This document shows, one piece after another, positions 27,075-33,988 of a DNA stretch of 64,000 nt (positions are counted from its first letter, which is position 1; each line of letters opens with the position of its first letter). Below the pieces are notes generated by a model, which had not been told where the DNA came from, made no database searches, and worked only from the letters and a program-made list of their open reading frames with translations. Source of the stretch: Bacteroidales bacterium (GTDB taxonomy: Bacteria > Bacteroidota > Bacteroidia > Bacteroidales > F082); the NCBI GenBank assembly GCA_024709145.1, contig JANJXG010000133.1, positions 1 to 64,000 of the forward strand. The letters run 5' to 3'. The position numbers were made by a program, and so were the translations under genes.

Positions 27075-27634
27075 TAAATCCAATGATTGGTAAGCAAATA
27101 GAGTAATGCCACAATAAAAATCACAGCGGCAGCAATTAATTGAAACAAGCTGGATAGTAGAATGTTAACACGTGAAAGATTCATGCTGATCCCCGCGATT
27201 GACCAGCAAAAACCGGCAACAACCAGTAAGATTGGCATGAGGCCGTTCATAGGTGAAAAATGACCGGCTGTCATGCCTACAATCAATGTATTGATGCCGG
27301 CAGCAATCGCCATGATAAAAAATTTGACATAATTGTCAAACGAAAACAAGCGTTCTCCACGCCTGATCCGCATCGACTCAAGCATCATTCGCACACTCAC
27401 AGCAACCAGAATACCAAAAACAACCCATTTGTAACGAATGACAAACACATGCATAAAAGTGTCGCCTAGTGCCTGGCCCAAATAATACATCACTCCCTGC
27501 AACAATCCAAAAACTGCTGCAAGCAACACATTGGTAAGGTGTGGATTCCGGTGATCACGGTTTAATCCAAGCGCCAGCGGAAAAGTGTTGTAGGCGATTG
27601 AAATAATAAAAATGATGTGTATAAATTCTTTCAA
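27074..27634 (-). CDS. MntP-like inner-membrane protein with altered membrane acidic residues
   Basis: About 186 residues with six predicted membrane helices. It aligns with the manganese exporter MntP: FGLLQGVMYYLGQALGD, KWVVFGILVAVSVRMMLESMR and AAGINTLIVGMTAGH match MntP helices 2, 3 and 4. The conserved DA pairs of MntP (MDAFAASIG in helix 1, LDAMAVG in helix 4) read NT here (YNTFPLALG, INTLIVG), so both key Asp are Asn. There is no ATG; I choose the TTG at 27634 because a -7 box (27654-27661) lies inside the longer reading and the protein then begins at helix 1. Heads an operon with the secreted endonuclease and queD. Confidence 0.7.
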   Translation of the reverse strand: MKEFIHIIFIISIAYNTFPLALGLNRDHRNPHLTNVLLAAVFGLLQGVMYYLGQALGDTFMHVFVIRYKWVVFGILVAVSVRMMLESMRIRRGERLFSFDNYVKFFIMAIAAGINTLIVGMTAGHFSPMNGLMPILLVVAGFCWSIAGISMNLSRVNILLSSLFQLIAAAVIFIVALLYLLTNHWI

Positions 27635-27653
27635 CGGCTGTTCAAATAGGTGA

Positions 27654-27661
27654 CAAAAATA
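27654..27661 (-). promoter_or_regulatory. -7 element TATTTTTG for the MntP-like operon
   Basis: Perfect TAnnTTTG on the minus strand with a predicted start near 27648, 14 nt before the chosen TTG codon. No spaced TTG upstream. Confidence 0.45.
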
Positions 27662-27745
27662 GCACAAAATAAACGATTGACTCCTTTTTGCAGTGATTTT
27701 AAGACTGACACTTTGCTATTAAATAAGATTCGCTGCCGCGATTAT

Positions 27746-28231
27746 CTATGCTCCATTGTCAACAGGAGGAAATTGATAAACCAATTCCACTATTTTCTCA
27801 AGCCAGTAGGCATCGGTTTCATCAAAAGTTGCCAGCGAGTCGCTGTCAACATCGAGGACCCCGGTAATTTCACCCTGAATGTTGTAAAGCGGAACAACAA
27901 TTTCCGACTGACTCCTGCCATCACAGGCAATATGACCCGGAAAAGCGTGCACATCAGGCACTATTATCGTTTCCCTCCGGTTGATTCCGGCCCAGCACAC
28001 CCCCGTATCTTTAGCCAGATTAATGCAGGCAAGTGAGCCCTGATAGGGCCCAACCTGTAGTTTATCATCCTGTAGCAAATAAAAACCTGTCCAGAAAAAA
28101 CCATCCATTTTGTGATGCAAAACAGCCGAAATGGTGGCCATGGCAGAGATTGGGTTGTTGCTCTTAACCAACAAATCTTTGATCTGTTGGTACAATCTTT
28201 CGTAGCGTCCTGATTTCTTTGATTGTTCCAT
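27746..28231 (-). CDS. msrC: Free methionine-(R)-sulfoxide reductase (GAF domain)
   Basis: 161 residues from the ATG at 28231. A single GAF domain has the three Cys of the fRMsr family: LACINLAKDTGVCW and HIACDGRSQSEIVVPL, corresponding to Cys84, Cys94 and Cys118 of the E. coli enzyme, and GVLDVDSDSLATFDETD. It reduces free methionine-R-sulfoxide using thioredoxin-linked disulfide exchange; cytoplasmic. Single gene with its own -7 box (28276-28283) beside an inverted repeat. The conserved Cys pattern argues for an active reductase and not a plain signalling GAF protein. Confidence 0.92.
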   Translation of the reverse strand: MEQSKKSGRYERLYQQIKDLLVKSNNPISAMATISAVLHHKMDGFFWTGFYLLQDDKLQVGPYQGSLACINLAKDTGVCWAGINRRETIIVPDVHAFPGHIACDGRSQSEIVVPLYNIQGEITGVLDVDSDSLATFDETDAYWLEKIVELVYQFPPVDNGA

Positions 28232-28275
28232 CAAAAAAGTATTTTGAATGAGTGATCGTAATTCATTTTCAGAAG

Positions 28276-28305
28276 CAAAATTACCTCATTGCGTTGAAAT
28301 GAGGT
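28276..28305 (-). promoter_or_regulatory. msrC -7 box with overlapping inverted repeat
   Basis: TAATTTTG (minus strand, 28283-28276) is a perfect -7 box. Just upstream, ACCTCATT (28283-28290) and AATGAGGT (28298-28305) form an 8-bp inverted repeat with a 7-nt centre lying in the -7/-33 spacer, where a repressor could bind. Confidence 0.45.
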
Positions 28306-28458
28306 GTTAAAAATGCTCAAAACAGTATGAATCAACTATTTCCGAAACCGTTTGAAGTACTTGACAGAATCAAAGTATTATTAACTCAACAAATTGATAT
28401 GTAAATACTTATGTAAATTCCGGCTAAAAACAGATAAAACTAACTTCTTGAAAATGAC

Positions 28459-28466
28459 TATTTTTG
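28459..28466 (+). promoter_or_regulatory. -7 element TATTTTTG for the glycogen-binding-domain gene
   Basis: Perfect TAnnTTTG, ~62 bp before the ATG at 28528; no well-spaced TTG. The remaining ~150 bp between the two divergent genes (28306-28458) hold nothing I can identify. Confidence 0.45.
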
Positions 28467-28527
28467 CCCTGCAATGCCGGAGAAAGGGTGTTGTTGATTG
28501 GCTTTTTATTCACTAACACGATTAACA

Positions 28528-28833
28528 ATGAGTATCAAAAAACAAGTACTTAAAAGCAAGCCTGTTTGTAAGGTAACCTTTAAAGTATCAAAGGCTGAGG
28601 CCGGATCAGCTGCTGAAGTAGCAGTTTTAGGCGACTTCAACGCCTGGAATCCAGCCGCTGACGTCATGAGCAAACTGAAGGATGGTTCATTCAGCCACAC
28701 CATCGAAATGGAAAGTGGCAAGAGCTATCGTTTTCGCTATTTAGCCGATGGCACCACCTGGTTCGATGAACCGGAAGCCGATGCGCAAGAGTCAAGCGAG
28801 TTTGGTTCATCCAACAACGTAATCAACGCCTGA
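28528..28833 (+). CDS. Small protein with AMPK-type glycogen-binding (CBM48-like) domain
   Basis: 101 residues from the ATG at 28528; the longer reading from 28498 adds residues foreign to the family. Nearly the whole protein is one early-set Ig-like domain: VCKVTFKVSKAEAGSAAEVAVLGDFNAWNP, FSHTIEMESGKSYRFRYLADGTTWFDEPEA. The GDFNAWNP and YRFRYLADG motifs are those of the AMPK-beta glycogen-binding and isoamylase N-terminal domains. Similar stand-alone proteins are common in Bacteroidota; a carbohydrate-binding or scaffold role is inferred. Convergent with tryptophanase, sharing a bidirectional terminator. Confidence 0.85.
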   Translation: MSIKKQVLKSKPVCKVTFKVSKAEAGSAAEVAVLGDFNAWNPAADVMSKLKDGSFSHTIEMESGKSYRFRYLADGTTWFDEPEADAQESSEFGSSNNVINA

Positions 28834-28854
28834 TTTTTCAGTCAGGTTGTTGAA

Positions 28855-28891
28855 AAAACGCCTCCGGGAACTGGTTTTCTGGAGGCGTTTT
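28855..28891. terminator. Bidirectional terminator between the glycogen-binding gene and tnaA
   Basis: AAAACGCCTCC (28855-28865) and GGAGGCGTTTT (28881-28891) form a perfect 11-bp stem with T-rich flanks on both strands. It begins right after the tnaA stop codon. Confidence 0.8.
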
Positions 28892-30271
28892 CTATTTTGC
28901 TTTTTCGAGACTCACCGTGAAATGCCTGAGTATGGGTGCCTCACTGGTGATGACATACCCTTTGGTGATGTTGTGACGGCGGTTCCAAACATTGATCAGG
29001 CAAGCTGCCACATACTTCATGTGGTTGTCGGTATAGGTCCGGCGGGGAATTGCCAACCTCACCATTTCAAGCTCAGGATATCGGTTTTCGCGTGTTATCG
29101 GATCACGGTCGGCCATGATTGTTCCAATTTCAACCCCACGTACGCCACCTTCAAGATATAACTCAACAGCAAGGGTTTGTGCAACATATTGTTCCCTTGG
29201 TAGTTGGGGCAAGAAACGTTTGGCATCAACAAAAATGGCGTGACCTCCAAAAGGATACTGAACCGGAATACCGGCATCGCGCAACAAACTCCCAAGGTAA
29301 GCTACCTGCTTTATCCTTGTTTCTAGGTAGTCAAAACAGGTTCCTTCATACAAACCTTGGGCAAGGGCATTCATATCGCGGCCCGACATCCCGCCGTATG
29401 TAATGAAACCTTCAAACATAATGTTGAAAACGCTGGCTTTGCGAAAGAGTTCCTCTTCCCTGAATCCAATAAATCCACCCATGTTGACAATAGCATCTTT
29501 CTTACTGCTCATGGTCATGGCATCGCCATAGGAAAACATCTCCTTTACAATGTCGAGAATGCTTGTGGATTCAAAGCCTGCTTCACGTGTTTTGATAAAG
29601 TAAGCATTCTCGGCAAAGCGCGCAGCGTCGAAAACCACTTTCACACCATAGCGTTTTGAAAGTGCCGAAACGTCCCGGATGTTTTGCATCGAAACAGGCT
29701 GACCACCGGAGGTGTTACAAGTTACCGTGATGATCACCATTGGTATCCGGTTCAAAGGATAGCGCTGGTAAACAGCTTCAAGTTTAGCCAGATCGAGGTT
29801 GCCTTTAAAGGGATGATCGAGGCTCGTGTCAAACGCTTCATCAATGGTGCAGTCAATGGCTGTTGCTTTTCTGAATTCGATGTGCCCCTTGGTAGTGTCG
29901 AAATGTGCATTACCCGGAATCACATCAGATTCACTGATCATGGCCGAAAAAAGTACATTTTCGGCTGCCCTTCCCTGATGGGTGGGTAGAAAATAACCAA
30001 AACCCGTGATTTCGGCAATGGCGTTTTTCAGTTTATAATAGGACGAAGCTCCTGCATAGGATTCATCGCCGAGCATCATTTCCGACCATTGTCTGTCGCT
30101 CATGGCTCCAGTTCCCGAATCGGTGAGTAAGTCAACAAAAACCTGATCGCTTTTGAGATTAAAAAGATTGTATCCTGCTTCTTTTATCCAATGCTCACGC
30201 TCGCTTTGGCTACTGCGACGCAAGGATTCAACCATTTTTATTTTGTAAGATTCTGCAAATGGCAATTCCAT
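28892..30271 (-). CDS. tnaA: Tryptophanase (tryptophan indole-lyase)
   Basis: 459 residues, beta-eliminating PLP lyase. Family motifs: IDLLTDSGTG-like VDLLTDSGTGAMSD, PTHQGRAAEN, SGGQPVSM, DAARFAENAYFI and the PLP Lys in MTMSSKKDAIVNMGG. The sister enzyme tyrosine phenol-lyase differs at known sites: it has TTTRYH and MERG (with the phenol-binding Arg), while this protein has DTTKGH and VEIG as in tryptophanase. So the call is tryptophanase, producing indole, pyruvate and ammonia. Preceded by a ~160-nt leader with a short ORF (30349-30414). No Trp permease lies adjacent. Confidence 0.93.
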   Translation of the reverse strand: MELPFAESYKIKMVESLRRSSQSEREHWIKEAGYNLFNLKSDQVFVDLLTDSGTGAMSDRQWSEMMLGDESYAGASSYYKLKNAIAEITGFGYFLPTHQGRAAENVLFSAMISESDVIPGNAHFDTTKGHIEFRKATAIDCTIDEAFDTSLDHPFKGNLDLAKLEAVYQRYPLNRIPMVIITVTCNTSGGQPVSMQNIRDVSALSKRYGVKVVFDAARFAENAYFIKTREAGFESTSILDIVKEMFSYGDAMTMSSKKDAIVNMGGFIGFREEELFRKASVFNIMFEGFITYGGMSGRDMNALAQGLYEGTCFDYLETRIKQVAYLGSLLRDAGIPVQYPFGGHAIFVDAKRFLPQLPREQYVAQTLAVELYLEGGVRGVEIGTIMADRDPITRENRYPELEMVRLAIPRRTYTDNHMKYVAACLINVWNRRHNITKGYVITSEAPILRHFTVSLEKAK

Positions 30272-30348
30272 TGTATTCCTGATTTTAAGGTGAAAAATAA
30301 AATGAAGGTAATAAACCGCTTAGGATGCGGCATTCAAACGAACAGGAA

Positions 30349-30414
30349 TCAGGCAAATCTGTCGCGCTCCTTGATGTTGAGGAAGTTTAATTGCGTAAGC
30401 TGGTGATGCTTCAT
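30349..30414 (-). CDS. Putative 21-residue leader peptide upstream of tnaA
   Basis: ATG at 30414, 19 nt after the predicted start site, and TGA at 30349, 77 nt before tnaA. The peptide begins MKHHQLTQLNF and ends IKERDRFA. Position and size recall the TnaC leader peptide that controls tnaA in E. coli by Trp-dependent ribosome stalling, but this one has no Trp and does not end in Pro. Translation is unproven. A longer overlapping ORF (30320-30457) spans the promoter and is less likely. Confidence 0.4.
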   Translation of the reverse strand: MKHHQLTQLNFLNIKERDRFA

Positions 30415-30438
30415 GGCTTTCGGCTTCTTTTTCGGCAA

Positions 30439-30469
30439 CAAAACTAATGCAAACCATTGAAAAATGCAA
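30439..30469 (-). promoter_or_regulatory. Bacteroidota sigma-A promoter of tnaA (TTG-N20-TAGTTTTG)
   Basis: Minus strand TTG at 30469-30467, 20-nt spacer, TAGTTTTG at 30446-30439. Start near 30433 gives a ~160-nt leader. The 350-bp gap between tnaA and the next gene holds this promoter, the leader ORF and the promoter of the gene at 30623. Confidence 0.7.
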
Positions 30470-30585
30470 GTTTAGCACTCCGTTTATCCGGGTATGCTCT
30501 TTTGTTGCGATTATCTAACTGCTGCTCCGGCAAAAATGCTCGTGGTATGTTGATTGTCTGATAATCCAGCGATGGTTTTTCGGCT

Positions 30586-30593
30586 TACCTTTG
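30586..30593 (+). promoter_or_regulatory. -7 element TACCTTTG for the IPExxxVDY gene
   Basis: Perfect TAnnTTTG 30 bp before the GTG at 30623. No TTG at ideal spacing. Its position excludes start codons at 30554 or 30572. Confidence 0.5.
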
Positions 30594-30622
30594 CAGATAC
30601 AAATCAAACACATTTCCCGGCT

Positions 30623-31090
30623 GTGGCAGCAAAAAAGAAAACTCTGGTTGTAACCCCTTTTGATGATATTTGTGTTTTGGCTCTTTCAACCCCGCTCAAG
30701 GACTACAAACTGGCCTGGCACCTGAATGAGGTTTTGCGCCTCGACCTAAAAAAAATGACAGGATTACAAACAGCTGAAAATCCCGGTGTAACCTACTCAT
30801 TCTATTATTATGATGCGGGAGAAAACCTTAACATCTTCAATCTGCTTCAGTTACAAAACGAAGGTCTGAAACTGCTAAAGCTACCGGTACCAGTTGATTT
30901 CCTGCTTATCATCCGCAACACCATACCTGAAGGACGGATGGATGACTGGCTGTCAGCAATCAGGCGCATTCCCGGATTGACTGTGGCTTTCAGCCTGGAA
31001 GTGGAAAAATACAAGCAAATTGATCCCGTACTCGAAATGATTGAGATTCACGAGTTTAATTTGCTAAGGGAGCAAGTCAGCCGCCGTTAG
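30623..31090 (+). CDS. IPExxxVDY family protein
   Basis: 155 residues from the GTG at 30623 (VAAKKKTLVVTPFDDICVLALSTPLKDYKLAWHLN). I choose this start because the -7 box at 30586-30593 lies inside any longer reading and because family members begin with a Lys-rich start followed by this kind of strand-helix pattern. The name-giving motif appears as IPEGRMDDW (about residue 115). The family is restricted to Bacteroidota, usually sits beside rnc, and has no known function. Here rnc is ~25 kb away (56067), so the neighbourhood is altered. No signal peptide or membrane helix. Confidence 0.75.
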   Translation: MAAKKKTLVVTPFDDICVLALSTPLKDYKLAWHLNEVLRLDLKKMTGLQTAENPGVTYSFYYYDAGENLNIFNLLQLQNEGLKLLKLPVPVDFLLIIRNTIPEGRMDDWLSAIRRIPGLTVAFSLEVEKYKQIDPVLEMIEIHEFNLLREQVSRR

Positions 31091-31106
31091 CACCACGAAA
31101 TCTTCC

Positions 31107-31862
31107 TCAGAAATTGAGTTCTCGTTTTAAATCTTTGATACGGCTTTTGCTCACGCTTACGGAATTGCCATTTTTTAAAATCAGGAGGTAGCTCTCCTTG
31201 CCGTACTGTTCGATGCGTTGAATTTGGTTAATGTTGACGATGTGCGAACGGTGAATGCGCAAAAACTGGTCTTCGGGTAAGCTTTGTTCAAGCGAGCTCA
31301 TGGTTTCTTTTTTCATGAACCGGCCTTCAGGAGCATGAATCATCACATAATCATCCTGTGCTTCAATCTGTTCGATCTGTTCAATGGGAATGACATGAAT
31401 CTTTGAGCCGGATTTCACTACAACGCGTTCGAGCTGCTTACTGCGTTCGTGCATGTGCTCAACAAGTTTTTGAACCTGATCCGAACCAGATGACTTAATC
31501 CTGAAGCGTTCAACAACTTTATCAACTGCCTGTCGCAGTCTTTGCTTTGAAAAGGGTTTCATGAGATAATCAACAGCGTTGAGATCAAAAGCTTTGAGAG
31601 CAAACTCATCATAAGCCGTAGTGAAAACAATTTCGGGCAATTCATCCAGTAACTCAAGCAGTTCAAAGCCTGTTAGCCGGGGCATTTGAATATCAAGAAA
31701 AACAAGGTCGGGCTGCATCTCATTGATGGCTTTGAGTCCGCTGAAACCATCGCTGCACTCGCCAATTACATTGATTTCATCAAAAGAGGAAAGAAATGTT
31801 TTCAGTAAGTTACGCGCCGGTTCCTCGTCTTCGATTATCAGGGTTCGTATTTTTTGAATCAT
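31107..31862 (-). CDS. LytTR-type response regulator
   Basis: 251 residues. N-terminal receiver (1-120): acidic pair in LIIEDEEPARNLL, phospho-acceptor Asp in LVFLDIQMPRLTGFE (about residue 56), Thr/Lys in VFTTAYDEFALKA and YLMKPFSKQ. C-terminal LytTR DNA-binding domain (about 145-250): IHVIPIEQIEQIEAQDDYVMIH, FLRIHRSHIVNINQI, LLILKNGNSVSVSKSRIKDLK. Its start overlaps the stop of the histidine kinase gene by 4 nt (ATGA), making it the cognate regulator. Last gene of the liaF-like/lytS-like/lytR-like operon, likely controlling envelope genes. Confidence 0.96.
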   Translation of the reverse strand: MIQKIRTLIIEDEEPARNLLKTFLSSFDEINVIGECSDGFSGLKAINEMQPDLVFLDIQMPRLTGFELLELLDELPEIVFTTAYDEFALKAFDLNAVDYLMKPFSKQRLRQAVDKVVERFRIKSSGSDQVQKLVEHMHERSKQLERVVVKSGSKIHVIPIEQIEQIEAQDDYVMIHAPEGRFMKKETMSSLEQSLPEDQFLRIHRSHIVNINQIQRIEQYGKESYLLILKNGNSVSVSKSRIKDLKRELNF

Positions 31863-32917
31863 GATTCCTTGCGTTTAGGGATGCGTAAAATTACTTCAAA
31901 TTCAATCTTTCCCATCCTCACCTCAAACAAATCGGTTCGGTGATAGAGTAGTTGAAGCCTGTTGCGGATGTTTTTAAGTCCGATGCCTTCCCCTTTTGGC
32001 CGGTTGGCTTCAGGATCAAAATCATTGAGAATATGCAACTCTGCAAATTCTTCATTCATCTGACAGCTCAGATCAATCAACACCTCCTCGGTGCTGTTGT
32101 GCACACCATGCTTGATTGCGTTTTCAAGCAGTGGCTGCAGGATCATATTGGGGATTTGCTGCTCCAGGCAGGCTTCAGGAATGTTTGAAACATATTTCAG
32201 CCTTCTGCCAAACCGTATCTTTTCAATGTCGAGATAACGTTCGGCATTTTCCAGTTCACGACGTAGCGTGGTTGTTTCCCGCCTGTCGTGACTTAGCGAG
32301 TAACGCATAAAATCAGAGAGCTTGATCACCATTTCCTGGGCTTTGTCAGGATCGGTCATCGTGAGCGAGCTGATTGAATTGAGGCTGTTAAATAAAAAAT
32401 GTGGATTGATTTGCGATTTCAAAGCGTTGAGCTCGGCCTCCCTGACCAAGTTGCTTAGTTCTGATTCAATTTTGAGCTTTTGTTGCAAATCTTCATAATA
32501 CATCATCACATAGTAGATGAGGATGAAAATGAGATAGAAAAAAGTGCCGATAATGGCCCTCCATGGCAATGAAAGTTTTAAAAAGTCAAGGTATTCTGTG
32601 TTTTCGCTTTCCAGAAAAACCATCAGATAATAACCACCTCCGAGCCAGATGGCAATGGTTACGATGCCGGTTATGAGGTGGTTGATGACAAGATCAAACG
32701 AACTGTGCTGCTCTTTGATACTGAAACGAAGAATGTACCAAAGACTGAAACCTATGATAGCCAGAAACAGATTGAAAACAAGCGAATCTATAAGGCTAAT
32801 AATCAGGTCGAGGTCTTGATAATAATTCAAAATGGCTGTCTGGATGATTGCAACAACCAACCAGACAGTCAGATAAGTAATTAAATAGTGCCGGTTTTTA
32901 ATAAACGGATTCAGCAT
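31859..32917 (-). CDS. LytS/YehU-type membrane sensor histidine kinase
   Basis: 352 residues. Four predicted membrane helices fill residues ~10-145 (YLITYLTVWLVVAIIQTAIL, LVFNLFLAIIGFSLWYIL, LITGIVTIAIWLGGGYYLMVFL, AIIGTFFYLIFILIYYVMMYY). A coiled-coil linker leads to the His_kinase domain with the phospho-acceptor His in SQINPHFLFNSLNSI (about residue 178), and an ATPase domain with LQPLLENAIKHGV and GEGIGLKNIRNRL. There is no extracellular sensor domain, so the signal probably comes through the membrane or through the LiaF-like neighbour. Pairs with the response regulator it overlaps. Confidence 0.95.
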   Translation of the reverse strand: MLNPFIKNRHYLITYLTVWLVVAIIQTAILNYYQDLDLIISLIDSLVFNLFLAIIGFSLWYILRFSIKEQHSSFDLVINHLITGIVTIAIWLGGGYYLMVFLESENTEYLDFLKLSLPWRAIIGTFFYLIFILIYYVMMYYEDLQQKLKIESELSNLVREAELNALKSQINPHFLFNSLNSISSLTMTDPDKAQEMVIKLSDFMRYSLSHDRRETTTLRRELENAERYLDIEKIRFGRRLKYVSNIPEACLEQQIPNMILQPLLENAIKHGVHNSTEEVLIDLSCQMNEEFAELHILNDFDPEANRPKGEGIGLKNIRNRLQLLYHRTDLFEVRMGKIEFEVILRIPKRKES

Positions 32918-32997
32918 GTGATTGTTTTTTGTGTGTTGGAGATGAATCGGTTTTTGAATTTAGCTCAATCAAATGAAGCTAAAGAGTTGTGAATTGA

Positions 32998-33732
32998 TTA
33001 GTAACTCTTTAATTCAACACCCCCAAACAAGACCAGTCCTTTTAAAACAACAAGCTTCTCAGGGTTTGGATTCGCAGGTAACATTCTTTTGTCCGAAAAA
33101 CCTCCGAAAATGGAAACTATTTCCGATTTTACCTGCCAATCATCCGGTACGATCATGTTGTTTCCGCCAAATATTACCAGTACATCTATCACACAACCAT
33201 CTTTCGAAGGTACGGCACTCATCATATTGAGATCTGATCCGCCAAAAATGGCAGTTAGTTTTCCACCTCTGAAGTTGGGTGAGATAAATTTGGTGTTTCC
33301 ACCACCGAAAATAGCCGTGTCTTCAACATAATCCTGTGAACTTTCGTTGATGGTTTCTCCACCGGAGAATGCTTTAAAGGTTTTCTCCGTTCTATCAGGT
33401 GATTTTTGACCCCGACGGGTGATGATAACCAATCCAATACCAATGAGGATCGCCGGCCACAAAATGGTGCTTAACCTGATTCTGTAATCAAAAAGTTCGG
33501 GTATCCAGAAGATAACACCCAGTCCAATCAAAATGTAACCTGTTGTCCGGCTTTCGTGGCTCGAAAGGGTAATAAGCCCAATAAAGATAAGCAGGGTTTT
33601 CCAGGAAATGAGGTAATGGCGCAAATCAAAACTGATAAAGCCAAGGGTGTCGAGCAAAAGCAAACCGCCTGCAAGGATAAGCAACAAGCCAGTCACCAGG
33701 CGCCGGTCGAGAGAAGTGTTCTTTGTTTCCAT
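32998..33732 (-). CDS. LiaF-like membrane protein (LiaI/LiaF TM region plus LiaF C-terminal domain)
   Basis: 244 residues. Four short N-terminal membrane helices (LVTGLLLILAGGLLLLDTLGFI, LISWKTLLIFIGLITLSS, GYILIGLGVIFWIPELF, TILWPAILIGIGLVIITRR) fit the LiaI-LiaF region. The cytoplasmic C-terminal part has repeated I-F-G-G turns (DTAIFGGGNTKF, TAIFGGSDLNMM, LVIFGGNNMIV, VSIFGGFSDKR, LVLFGGVELKS), typical of the beta-helical LiaF/cell-wall-active antibiotics response domain. In Firmicutes LiaF restrains the LiaS kinase. Here it leads an operon with a LytS-type kinase and LytTR regulator, so a similar gatekeeping role is inferred. Confidence 0.88.
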   Translation of the reverse strand: METKNTSLDRRLVTGLLLILAGGLLLLDTLGFISFDLRHYLISWKTLLIFIGLITLSSHESRTTGYILIGLGVIFWIPELFDYRIRLSTILWPAILIGIGLVIITRRGQKSPDRTEKTFKAFSGGETINESSQDYVEDTAIFGGGNTKFISPNFRGGKLTAIFGGSDLNMMSAVPSKDGCVIDVLVIFGGNNMIVPDDWQVKSEIVSIFGGFSDKRMLPANPNPEKLVVLKGLVLFGGVELKSY

Positions 33733-33773
33733 GTTTATAAGATTTTAAATGATTTACAATCGAAAAACTGAAG

Positions 33774-33805
33774 CAAATATAAGGTGGGTAATATTATGAC
33801 ATCAA
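33774..33805 (-). promoter_or_regulatory. Bacteroidota sigma-A promoter (TTG-N21-TATATTTG)
   Basis: Minus strand TTG at 33805-33803, 21-nt spacer, TATATTTG at 33781-33774. Predicted start near 33768 with a 36-nt leader to the LiaF-like gene. The rest of the gap to 33989 shows nothing else clear. Confidence 0.75.
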
Positions 33806-33988
33806 ACACTTTTCGGCAAAACGGCGAAACAAATCGGTGAATGGAGGAAAGCCATCGGGAAAATCAAAAAACTTTCAAACAATTTGACTGATACGCTGTT
33901 ATCATACCGGGCCAAAAACCGGCAATGCTGCCGGCGTCACCTTTGAAAAGCCCGATCTCATTCAATGCGAAAGATGGAGCGTTAGCAG

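Noticed and set aside
28892-30271. Tyrosine phenol-lyase as the identity of the tryptophanase-like gene
   Set aside because: The diagnostic phenol-lyase residues are absent: VEIG replaces MERG and DTTKGH replaces TTTRYH, matching tryptophanase.
30320-30457. 45-codon ORF overlapping the tnaA leader in another frame
   Set aside because: It contains the tnaA -7 element within its coding part, so it would not be made whole from that promoter; the shorter ORF at 30349-30414 fits the start site better.
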